From: Kineothrix sp. MB12-C1 | GTDB taxonomy: Bacteria > Bacillota > Clostridia > Lachnospirales > Lachnospiraceae | Direction of reading: 5' to 3' | Assembly (NCBI RefSeq): GCF_030863805.1 | Contig: NZ_CP132957.1 | Coordinates: forward strand, 2,914,001 to 2,978,000 | DNA: 64,000 bases | Part shown: piece after piece, positions 28,691-36,925 of the stretch | How the letters are laid out: the number at the start of each line of letters is the position of its first letter | Position numbering within the stretch: the stretch's first letter is position 1 | Translations under genes and position numbers: made by a program | Notes under the pieces: model-generated | What the model was told of the DNA's origin: nothing | What the model saw: only the letters and a program-made list of their open reading frames with translations | Database searches by the model: none

Positions 28691-28753
28691 ATAAAAACAA
28701 CGTCCATAACTAGTTTTTATGGCACTCAGGATTTTAACATTGGAGGAAACGAA

Positions 28754-30940
28754 ATGCGTAAAATTTCTACATCAATTATTGTTTCTATTGTTGCTTGTGT
28801 GATTATAGCTTCCATTGCAGTAGGTTCTATCAGTACGAGTGTGGCAGTAGATGAGATTAATAAGGAGGCGAGGGAGAAATTGAGTGCTATGTCGCTGCAG
28901 TATTCCAGCGACATCAATATGAAATATCAGAATCTGGAAAGCTTGGCAGAGAGTATTTCTTCTTATATCACAGGTACCTATGAGCCGATACGCTTAAGCG
29001 ATAAGGCGTATAATAAAGCGTATATGAAGAAGCTTGGCGGATATTTGCAGCGTATTACGGAGCTTCATCCGGAGGTGGAGAGTATGTATGCCTATAGTAA
29101 TCCGAAGGAACAAGCTGGAATCACCGGAACCTGGTATAGCAATGGGAAGATGGTGGAGATAGATGCAGCCGCAGAATATAACGATTACCTAAGCGGTTCT
29201 GAGAATTGGCAATGGTACTATCAGACAGAAGAAGCCGATGAGGCAATCTGGCTGGATCCTTATATGAAAGAAGCATTTGGTAAGATATGTGTGAGCCGTT
29301 GTGAACCGGTATATGCGGATAAAAAGTTCGTGGGAATTATAGGTGTAGATGTTGACTTCGCTCAAATATCCGATATGATTCATGGAATTACTATCTATGA
29401 TACGGGAAGAGCCTTTTTATTAAATGGTAAGCAGCAGTTCCTCGTAGACGAAAGCTATACGGTGGCGGATACTTTGGAGAGTGTAGGCTATAACGGCTTG
29501 AAGGAAGCGATTGGAAGTGCGGATACCGGAGTGATAGAAATGAATCTCGACGGTGTGGAATCATTAATAAGCTATGTAACGTTGAATAACGGTTATACAT
29601 TGGTACTGTGCGCGCCTATCGCTGAGCTGGAGAGCGGAATTGCATCCATGCAAAGAGTTGCATTCCTTGTTATATTGTGCGTGATTATTTTTGTGAGTAT
29701 CTTCGCCCTTATGATAGGAAATACGATTTCCAATCCTTTGAAGAAAATGGTATTCGACTTAAAGAAGATGCAGGAGAAAGACTTTACCGGCAGAGAATAT
29801 GTGAAATATCTGAATAAGAAAAATGAAATCGGTAAAATTGCCCATGCTATCGATAAAGTACAAAAGTCCATGGGACTTGTGATTAAAGCGATGGCAGAAG
29901 AGGGTGACGGTATTCAGGGGGCATCGGACAACCTAAACAGCATTATTGATGATTATAACAATATGGTGGTAAGCATATCCGCAGTAGCGGAAGAGTTATC
30001 CGCAGGAATGCAGGAAACTTCTAACATGGCAGACTACTTGGGGGATACTTCCAAACGCATGGAAGAGTATGTTGCCGTTATGGGGGAGAAGAATGAAGAA
30101 GGAATCGAGAATATCGCAGCGATTTACGATCGTGCCAAGAGGCTGAATATGGAATCTGAGAGCGCGGAGAAGGAAAATGAAGTGCTTATCGATTCGGCGA
30201 AGAAGCAGCTCGGTGAGGCGATTGAGAATTCCAATCAGGTGGAACAGATTAACGAGCTGACAAAGGCGATACTTAGTATTTCCGATTCTACTAACCTTCT
30301 TGCCCTCAACGCATCCATCGAAGCAGCAAGAGCAGGCCAAGCAGGCAAGGGATTTGCAGTAGTAGCCGAAGAAATTAGAAATCTGGCGGAAAATTCCAAG
30401 AACACAGCCGGAGAGATTCAAAAAATTACTTTTAAGGTAACAGAAAGTGTGAAGCATTTATGCGATTGTGCGACACAAGTGCTTTCTTATATGGATACGA
30501 GTGTACGAAAAACATATCAGCACCAGGTGGAAATCAGTGAGCAGTACCACAAAGATGCAGAAAATATTGATGAAATCCTGAAGCAGTTCTCCGATGTGGC
30601 AAGACAAATCAATAAGGAGAACGAAGTAATCATGGATATTATTTCAAACCTGCAGAGAGCAACTTCCGATGGCGCGGTCGGTACCGAAGAAGTAGCAAAC
30701 AGCGCCGAGAGCATGATGCACGGCACACAGGGCCTTCAGGAAGCGGGAATCAAATTGCAGCAGATTGTGCATGAAATGGAAACAACGATCGCAGACTTCC
30801 ATGTTCCTGAAATGGAAGCGGCAAATGCGGATTATCATGTGCCCGAAGTAGAAATGGCGGCTATAGACTCCAATGCCTCCGAAATGGAAGTGACGATTGA
30901 CGAGTTCAATGCTCCTGAAACAGAGGAAAGCGGGGATTAA
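28754..30940 (+). CDS. Methyl-accepting chemotaxis protein with C-terminal 12-residue repeats
   Basis: A 728-residue chemoreceptor. It has an N-terminal membrane segment (~7-27), an extracellular dCache-type sensor (~35-290) with a repeated PAS-like layout, a second membrane segment (~300-322), HAMP, and a cytoplasmic coiled coil with the hairpin tip [20 protein letters not shown]. The last ~55 residues hold four imperfect 12-residue units, beginning [36 protein letters not shown] and [17 protein letters not shown] precedes the ATG. Placed directly behind the two-component regulator of a sugar importer, it probably steers cells toward the same sugar. Confidence 0.92.
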   Translation: MRKISTSIIVSIVACVIIASIAVGSISTSVAVDEINKEAREKLSAMSLQYSSDINMKYQNLESLAESISSYITGTYEPIRLSDKAYNKAYMKKLGGYLQRITELHPEVESMYAYSNPKEQAGITGTWYSNGKMVEIDAAAEYNDYLSGSENWQWYYQTEEADEAIWLDPYMKEAFGKICVSRCEPVYADKKFVGIIGVDVDFAQISDMIHGITIYDTGRAFLLNGKQQFLVDESYTVADTLESVGYNGLKEAIGSADTGVIEMNLDGVESLISYVTLNNGYTLVLCAPIAELESGIASMQRVAFLVILCVIIFVSIFALMIGNTISNPLKKMVFDLKKMQEKDFTGREYVKYLNKKNEIGKIAHAIDKVQKSMGLVIKAMAEEGDGIQGASDNLNSIIDDYNNMVVSISAVAEELSAGMQETSNMADYLGDTSKRMEEYVAVMGEKNEEGIENIAAIYDRAKRLNMESESAEKENEVLIDSAKKQLGEAIENSNQVEQINELTKAILSISDSTNLLALNASIEAARAGQAGKGFAVVAEEIRNLAENSKNTAGEIQKITFKVTESVKHLCDCATQVLSYMDTSVRKTYQHQVEISEQYHKDAENIDEILKQFSDVARQINKENEVIMDIISNLQRATSDGAVGTEEVANSAESMMHGTQGLQEAGIKLQQIVHEMETTIADFHVPEMEAANADYHVPEVEMAAIDSNASEMEVTIDEFNAPETEESGD
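30773..30937 (+). repeat. Degenerate 36-bp tandem repeat encoding the chemoreceptor tail
   Basis: Four units of 36 bp plus a partial fifth encode the 12-residue repeats described for the chemoreceptor (residues ~674-728). Units keep a leading E-x-E and a D/N-rich centre while other codons drift. Confidence 0.75.
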
Positions 30941-30972
30941 ATTTATATTTAAGAAGGAATAGGGAAATTGAA

Positions 30973-31665
30973 ATGCATAGGGTAATCGTTCTGGATATAA
31001 CCTTTGAATTTAGTGGTGTAGAAGATGTTATCCATCCTGTTGTATTGCAGGATGAAAATGACACCGTTCTGATCGACTGTGGATATATCGGTTTTCTGCC
31101 GAAGATTGAGGCTTCTTTATTAGAAGGAGGTATAGTGCCTTCAACCCTCACCAAGGTAGTGATTACGCATCATGACCATGATCATATGGGTGCTTTGGCA
31201 GATTTAAAACAAAAATATCCTTATATACAGGTTTTGTCCGGTGAAGGAGAAGCCTCCTATATAAACGGAAGTGCGAAATCTTTAAGACTGGAGCAGGCAG
31301 AGACCATGCAAGAACTGCTAAGCGAGGAACAAAAGCCGTTCGGAGAGGCGTTTTGCGAGTTGCTTCGAAGTGTGAAAAATGTTAAAGTCGATGAGCTTGT
31401 ATCTGACGGTGGCAGAATGGAGTGGTGCGGAGGGTGTGAAATAATAAGCACACCGGGCCATACGCCTGGTCATATCTCCCTGTATTTACCGAAGCATAGA
31501 ACAATAATTGCAGGAGATGCCATAGTGTTGGAAGATGGAAGACCGGTTATTGCCAATCCTGAATATGCTATCAATAAGGAGCAGGCAGAGCTATCCCTTG
31601 AGAAATTGTTAGGATATGATGCAGATCGCATTATTTGCTATCATGGTGGAATATATACCCGGTAA
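30973..31665 (+). CDS. MBL-fold metallo-hydrolase
   Basis: A 230-residue metallo-beta-lactamase-fold protein with the metal motif HHDHDHMG (residues 66-73), a later His in TPGHTPGHIS, the bridging Asp in AGDAIV and a last His in CYHGG. Typical substrates of this broad superfamily are thioesters, lactones or phosphodiesters; none can be assigned. It lies 32 bp after the chemoreceptor gene and before a terminator, so may be the last gene of that transcript. Confidence 0.9.
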   Translation: MHRVIVLDITFEFSGVEDVIHPVVLQDENDTVLIDCGYIGFLPKIEASLLEGGIVPSTLTKVVITHHDHDHMGALADLKQKYPYIQVLSGEGEASYINGSAKSLRLEQAETMQELLSEEQKPFGEAFCELLRSVKNVKVDELVSDGGRMEWCGGCEIISTPGHTPGHISLYLPKHRTIIAGDAIVLEDGRPVIANPEYAINKEQAELSLEKLLGYDADRIICYHGGIYTR

Positions 31666-31685
31666 ACTCTTTAGAATGTAGAAAG

Positions 31686-31724
31686 GCCGCTTTGCTGATC
31701 GTTGTATCGGCAAGGCGGTTTTTA
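31686..31724 (+). terminator. Terminator after the MBL-fold gene
   Basis: CCGCTTTGC pairs with GCAAGGCGG (one T-G pair) and is followed by TTTTT, 20 bp after the stop codon. Confidence 0.85.
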
Positions 31725-31778
31725 TAAATGTTGTCTTTTAGGACGGGGGAACTTATAATAAGATATAATGTAATTCTA

Positions 31779-31953
31779 TGATACCTACGGATTGTTACGC
31801 ACTTTGTGCTCTCACAATCCCAACCCTAACTTAAGTTAGGGTACAACATTCGAAATCCGCCCTATTCGGGCTACTTTCTCATGTTTTGCGAGTCCCAAGG
31901 TCATGTTTTTTCATGCAAGCATGAAACCCATGACCTTTTGACCCTGGTATCAT
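31779..31953 (+). repeat. Palindromic repeat family A, copy 2
   Basis: A 175-bp near-identical copy of the element at 1569-1723, with the same ATGATACC/GGTATCAT ends and the same orientation relative to the following gene; it ends 27 bp before the HAD-IIA start. It carries an extra segment around the palindrome CCCTAACTTAAGTTAGGG that copy 1 lacks. Some similarity continues after the right end to the next start codon (ATAGG, AATAGAA). With the terminator it fills the gap 31666-31980. Confidence 0.85.
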
Positions 31954-31980
31954 TTTATAAGCAAATAGGAGAAAATAGAA

Positions 31981-32808
31981 ATGAATCGATTAGGAAAACT
32001 CCCTGAGATAAATAAAGATGATGAGAAAATTCTTTCACAAGTAGAATGTTTTGCGTTGGATATGGATGGGACAATCTACCTGGGGGAGCAGTGGATAGAC
32101 GGAGCGAGAGAATTCCTTGCTAAGATAGAGGAATCGGGAAGAAGCTACGTATTTTTAACGAATAATTCTTCCAAAAATGCTATGGTATATGTGGAAAAAC
32201 TTCGGCGCATGGGTCTTGCAGTAACAGAGGATAAGGTAGTTACATCCGGACAGGCCACCATCTACTATTTGAAAAAGAACTTCACCGGGAAGAGAGTGTT
32301 TTTGCTTGGGAATAGGATGTTAGCGGACGAGTTCCAAAGGGAAGGAATCCTGCTCGATGAAGAGAATGCCGAGGTGGTAGTGACGGCCTATGACACCACC
32401 CTTACCTATGAGAAAATGTGCAAGGTATGTGAGCTGGTAAGGCAGGGCCTTCCTTATATAGCGACACATCCGGACTACAACTGCCCTACCGAGACAGGGT
32501 TTATTCCGGATATCGGAGCGATTCATGCATTTATCCATGCCTCCGCATCCCGTTATCCTGACCGCATTATCGGTAAACCTAACGCGGATATGATGGACTA
32601 TCTCATGCAGCGCATCGGAAATATTGACAGATCAAAAGTAGCTATGGTCGGTGACAGACTATATACAGATATTGCAGCAGGCAGAAACAATGGACTGCAA
32701 AGCGTTCTCGTATTAAGCGGAGAAGCGACACTGGCAGATACACAACAATCAGAAGTTAAGCCCCATCTGATTTTCGATTCAGTAGCCCATATGATCCCGT
32801 ATTTATAA
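31981..32808 (+). CDS. HAD-IIA family hydrolase (NagD-like sugar phosphatase)
   Basis: A 275-residue HAD phosphatase of subclass IIA. Motif I is LDMDGT (nucleophile D27, acid D29), motif II LTNNSSK, the C2-type cap lies in the middle, motif III is the Lys in IGKPN, and motif IV is MVGDRLYTD. NagD-type enzymes remove phosphate from small sugar phosphates or p-nitrophenyl phosphate; the real substrate is unknown. ATAGGAG precedes the ATG. It stands alone behind repeat family A copy 2. Confidence 0.92.
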   Translation: MNRLGKLPEINKDDEKILSQVECFALDMDGTIYLGEQWIDGAREFLAKIEESGRSYVFLTNNSSKNAMVYVEKLRRMGLAVTEDKVVTSGQATIYYLKKNFTGKRVFLLGNRMLADEFQREGILLDEENAEVVVTAYDTTLTYEKMCKVCELVRQGLPYIATHPDYNCPTETGFIPDIGAIHAFIHASASRYPDRIIGKPNADMMDYLMQRIGNIDRSKVAMVGDRLYTDIAAGRNNGLQSVLVLSGEATLADTQQSEVKPHLIFDSVAHMIPYL

Positions 32809-32869
32809 ATGAGTAATTAAAAAATGATATTTTAGTAAGATTTGAGCTTTGTTTATTAGGGCTACGAAG

Positions 32870-33096
32870 GGATTTCGCGTAGCAGCTTTCATTTTACTTC
32901 CGGGCGCGCGATTGTATTTTCTAAATGAAACGGATTAAGTTTGAACTATGGCCGGATCGGAAGCAAGGTACTTCCATGTACCGTGCTTCCTAAATACCGC
33001 CTCCATGCGGTATTTACCCTGGATTAATGAGCGTTTCATTAGGAAAATAGAAATCGCTTGCTGACGGAAGTAAAACGAAACCGCCAAGCGAAATCC
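32870..33096 (+). repeat. Nested structured element, family D copy 1
   Basis: Outer stems GGATTTCGC/GCGAAATCC and TTTTACTTCCG/CGGAAGTAAAA enclose ATTTTCTAAATGAAAC/GTTTCATTAGGAAAAT, and inside these two adjacent hairpins: GGAAGCA..GGTAC/GTACC..TGCTTCC and AAATACCGC/GCGGTATTT with 6-nt loops. CCCTGGATTA follows the second hairpin. A diverged copy lies in opposite orientation at 33212-33429. Confidence 0.85.
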
Positions 33097-33211
33097 TGCA
33101 AAATTCTATGAAATAATATCTAAAAATACATTAAGACAGTTACATACATAACTTTCTTAATATCTGTGACTTTTAAAATCTTATAAATATTTATATATGT
33201 TGAAAAGAACA

Positions 33212-33429
33212 GGTATCGACGCTGCTTATTTTGATTCCTTTAAGCGAGATGTTCGCATTTTCTTAATGGAATCTAAGTAATCCAGGGCAAATGCCACAAG
33301 GATGTGGCATTTAGGCAGGCTGGTACAGGGATGTACCTGCTGCCGCCCCGGTCGTTATTTACTGTGCAGCGATTTCATTTAGAAAATGGACAGCTTGCGC
33401 CAGGAAGCAAAATAAACAGAATCGATACC
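33212..33429 (-). repeat. Nested structured element, family D copy 2 (inverted)
   Basis: Read on the - strand it follows copy 1 block by block: CTTCC, ATTTTCTAAATGAAA, two hairpins (GGTAC/GTACC core; AAATGCCAC/GTGGCATTT), then CCCTGGATTA. Stem bases differ from copy 1 in pairs that keep pairing. Outer ends are GGTATCGA/TCGATACC. It ends 31 bp before the addB ATG. The 115 bp between copies (33097-33211) is AT-rich with nothing recognised. Confidence 0.85.
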
Positions 33430-33460
33430 GTCCCTCTCATAACAGAAAGGCAGGATTACG

Positions 33461-36400
33461 ATGGGATTACAATTCTATTTTGGCAGCTCAGGAGCCGGTA
33501 AAAGCAGTCGGCTGCATGAAGAGATTGTCAGACGTTCGATGGAAGAGCCGGAGACGAACTTTTTCGTTATTGTGCCGGATCAGTTCAGCATGCAGACGCA
33601 GATGGACTTGGTGAAGGCACATCCGAGGAAGGGAATTATGAATATCGATGTGCTCAGCTTTGGCCGATTGTCTCATAGAATCTTGGAGGAAGTGGGAGCG
33701 GATGGGCGTATGGTTCTGGATGATACCGGTAAGAGCCTTGTTCTTAGGAAGGTGGCGGAGAATATTCAGGAGGAAATGCCTGTTATAGGAAGCAATCTGA
33801 GAAAAATAGGCTATATTCATGAAGTAAAGTCCGTGATTTCCGAATTCATGCAATATGGAATTGGAGAGAAGGAACTCGTTCAGATTGCGGAATATGCCCA
33901 AAAAAGAGGGGCTCTTTATCATAAGCTGAAAGACTTGGAGATTTTATATAAAAGCTTCCTGACCTATATTCATGAGAAATATATTACGACGGAGGAAACC
34001 CTGGATTTGCTCTGCGATGTACTTCCCAAATCGAAATTGATACGTGGAAGTGTCATCGCTTTCGACGGCTTTACAGGATTTACCCCGATACAAAACAGGC
34101 TGATTCAACGGTTGATGGCATTGTCCAAGGAAGTGATCGTTACGGTTACTATGGATGCGGCGCAGAATCCTTATGTATTGGACGGCGAGCAGAAGCTTTT
34201 TTATCTCAGTAAAAAGACGGTGGCAGATTTACGAAAACTGGCGGTGGAAGCTGAGGTGAAATTAGCGAAAGATATCTTTTTAAAAGAAGATATTTTACCG
34301 AGATTCAAAGAAAACGAAGAAATGAGACATCTGGAAAAGTATTTGTTCCGATATCCGGCGAAGGTCTATAAGAAGGAAAATACAGCGCTGCATCTTCTGG
34401 AAACTTCCTCTCCGGGGGAAGAGGTACGTCAGGTTTGTATTAAAATACGTCAGCTTATCAGGCAGCAAGGTTATTGTTATCGGGATTTTGCCATTGTAAC
34501 GGGCAATTTGGAGGCCTATGCCGGTCATATGGAGACGGAAGCTTCCAAGTTCGAGATTCCTGTTTTTATGGACAAGACAAGAGGAATTTTACTCAATCCG
34601 TTTATTGAATATATCAGAAGCTCCTTGAAAATCGTAATGGAGAATTTCTCCTATCAATCCGTCTTTCATTATTTGCGCAGCGGACTTGCCGGTTTTGACA
34701 GAGAGGAAACAGACCGTTTGGAGAATTATGTGATTGCCTGTGGAATCAAGGGAAAGACCCGGTGGATGAATCTTTTTACAAGAAAGGATGAAAGAGAAGG
34801 TGCAGAGGAAGAATTGGCCCGGTTCAACGCTATGCGTGAGAAATTTATCGGACAGATAGGGCCTCTCATTGGCAAGGCGAATACTGCGGGAGAGAGGGTA
34901 CGGGCACTGTATCAATTCATTACAGATAATAAGGTACAAGAGAAACTGGCCGCCTATGAAAAGATGTTCGAGCGAAGAAATGAAGCTGCAAGGGCGAAGG
35001 AATACGGGCAGATATATCGTTTGGTCATGGATTTATTGGATCAGATAGAGAGTCTTCTTTCCCAGGAAAAAATGACGATAAAGGAGTTTGCAGATATTTT
35101 GGATGCAGGCTTTGGCGAGATAGAGGTAGGTACGATTCCCCAAAATGTAGATCGCGTAGTGGTAGGAGATATCGAGAGAACTCGTTTGAAAGAGATTAAG
35201 GTGCTGTTCTTTATCGGGATTAACGATGGTAATATACCGAAGAATGCGGGTATGGGTGGAATTATCTCGGATATTGACCGGGAATTCTTACAGGAGTCGC
35301 CTTATGCTCTGGCGCCCACACCCAGACAACAGATGTATATTCAAAGGCTTTATCTGTATATGAATATGACGAAACCTTCGGAACAGCTATATCTTTCGTA
35401 TTGTAAGGTAAACAGCGAAGGAAAGAGCATACGTCCTGCATATTTAATCGATACTGTGAGCAAGCTTTTTCCTTGTCTGCACATTGAGAAACCGGAACTC
35501 TCCGGTATGGAAAGAAGGATGGAAACAAGACGGGCAGGGTTGGATTATCTGACCGATATGTTGAGGGAATATGCGGCAGGCAGGCTTACGGAAGAGGAAA
35601 AGAAACAGTTTATTACGGTATATCGTACTTATCGTGAGGATGAGGCATATAGAGAGCGGATTGATACTTTGGCAGAAGCAGCCTTTACCTATTATCGAGA
35701 GAAAGTATTGGGTAAGAACATAGCCAATGCCCTATATGGGAATCTTCTCCTTAGCAGTGTGAGCCGGTTGGAAACCTATGCCGCTTGTGCTTATGCGCAT
35801 TTTCTGCAATATGGGCTTTCTCTGGATGAGCGGGAAGAATATAGCTTTGAAGCGGTGGATATGGGAAATGTATTCCACGGTGTCTTGGAGTTATTTTCAG
35901 GAACCTTACAAGAAAAAGGGTATACATGGTTTGATTTCGGTGAGGAAGCGGCGGAGGAAATGCTTTTGCAGGCGATGGAAGGTTACGCAGCCTCTTATGG
36001 CAATACAGTGCTTTATAGCACGGCAAGGAATGAATATGCCATCGAGCGGATGCACCGCATCTTGAAACGTACGGTAATGACCTTACAATATCAACTGAAA
36101 AAAGGAAGCTTTTTGCCGGAAAACTTTGAAATGTCCTTTATGATGGCAGAAAATCTGGAAGCGGTTAATATTGCTTTATCGGAAAAGGAAAAGATAAAGC
36201 TGCGAGGACGAATCGACCGTATCGATACTTATGAGGATGAAGAGCATGTCTATGTGAAAGTCATCGATTATAAGTCTGGAAACAGGAAATTTAATCTGGC
36301 GGCCCTTTATTACGGTCTGCAGCTACAGCTCGTAGTCTATATGAATGCAGCGGTGGAAATGGAAAAGAAGAAGCATCCGGAGAAGGAAGTAGTTCCGGCG

Positions 36401-36865
36401 GCCCTTTTATACTATCATGTGGCAGACCCTATGGTGAAAGCGGAGGAGGAAGTGACTCCTGAGCAGATTAATGGTAAGCTTCTGAAAGAACTTAGGATGA
36501 CCGGAGTAGTCACTGAAAATGACAAGATTGTCAGTTTGTTGGATGGTGAATTTGCGGATAAGTCGGATGTTGTGCCTGTTGAACGCAAAAAAGATGGAAG
36601 CTACAGTGCGAAATCGAGTGTCATAAAGGCGGAAGACATGAAGGAAATCTCCGATTACGTCAATAAGAAGATTAAGCAGATCGGAACCGATATTTTACGG
36701 GGAAAAATAGAAATCAATCCTTGCGAACAAAGCGGAGGGACTTCTTGTGATTATTGCGTATATAAGAATGTATGTGGATTCGAAGAAGGAATCGGCGGAT
36801 ATCACTACCGGAGGCTGGAGAATCTGGAGGATGAGGAAGTGATGGAAAGGATACGAGGGGAATAA
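33461..36865 (+). CDS. addB: AddB, helicase-nuclease subunit
   Basis: 1134 residues. N-terminal Walker A GSSGAGKSS (8-16) on an inactivated-helicase scaffold, and a C-terminal RecB-type nuclease with the active-site block VIDYKSG. The Fe-S cluster staple is visible: C776 (YAACAYAHFL) plus C1096-x2-C1099-x5-C1105, matching the spacing known from Bacillus AddB. With AddA it resects double-strand ends and recognises Chi for RecA loading. The addA start lies about 60 bp downstream. The upstream region is occupied by the two family D elements. Confidence 0.96.
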   Translation: MGLQFYFGSSGAGKSSRLHEEIVRRSMEEPETNFFVIVPDQFSMQTQMDLVKAHPRKGIMNIDVLSFGRLSHRILEEVGADGRMVLDDTGKSLVLRKVAENIQEEMPVIGSNLRKIGYIHEVKSVISEFMQYGIGEKELVQIAEYAQKRGALYHKLKDLEILYKSFLTYIHEKYITTEETLDLLCDVLPKSKLIRGSVIAFDGFTGFTPIQNRLIQRLMALSKEVIVTVTMDAAQNPYVLDGEQKLFYLSKKTVADLRKLAVEAEVKLAKDIFLKEDILPRFKENEEMRHLEKYLFRYPAKVYKKENTALHLLETSSPGEEVRQVCIKIRQLIRQQGYCYRDFAIVTGNLEAYAGHMETEASKFEIPVFMDKTRGILLNPFIEYIRSSLKIVMENFSYQSVFHYLRSGLAGFDREETDRLENYVIACGIKGKTRWMNLFTRKDEREGAEEELARFNAMREKFIGQIGPLIGKANTAGERVRALYQFITDNKVQEKLAAYEKMFERRNEAARAKEYGQIYRLVMDLLDQIESLLSQEKMTIKEFADILDAGFGEIEVGTIPQNVDRVVVGDIERTRLKEIKVLFFIGINDGNIPKNAGMGGIISDIDREFLQESPYALAPTPRQQMYIQRLYLYMNMTKPSEQLYLSYCKVNSEGKSIRPAYLIDTVSKLFPCLHIEKPELSGMERRMETRRAGLDYLTDMLREYAAGRLTEEEKKQFITVYRTYREDEAYRERIDTLAEAAFTYYREKVLGKNIANALYGNLLLSSVSRLETYAACAYAHFLQYGLSLDEREEYSFEAVDMGNVFHGVLELFSGTLQEKGYTWFDFGEEAAEEMLLQAMEGYAASYGNTVLYSTARNEYAIERMHRILKRTVMTLQYQLKKGSFLPENFEMSFMMAENLEAVNIALSEKEKIKLRGRIDRIDTYEDEEHVYVKVIDYKSGNRKFNLAALYYGLQLQLVVYMNAAVEMEKKKHPEKEVVPAALLYYHVADPMVKAEEEVTPEQINGKLLKELRMTGVVTENDKIVSLLDGEFADKSDVVPVERKKDGSYSAKSSVIKAEDMKEISDYVNKKIKQIGTDILRGKIEINPCEQSGGTSCDYCVYKNVCGFEEGIGGYHYRRLENLEDEEVMERIRGE

Positions 36866-36925
36866 GAAAAATAACGATATACGGCAACTTTTAATCACCG
36901 GATATATAGAACGGAGGAAATGTGT

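Noticed and set aside
32870-33429. Ends of a transposon or integron attachment site
   Set aside because: No transposase or recombinase gene lies between or beside the copies, and the compensatory changes in inner hairpins fit a folded element better.
33304-33501. Open frame of 65 codons before addB
   Set aside because: It lies within the inverted family D element and runs into addB in another frame; the hairpin structure explains the sequence.
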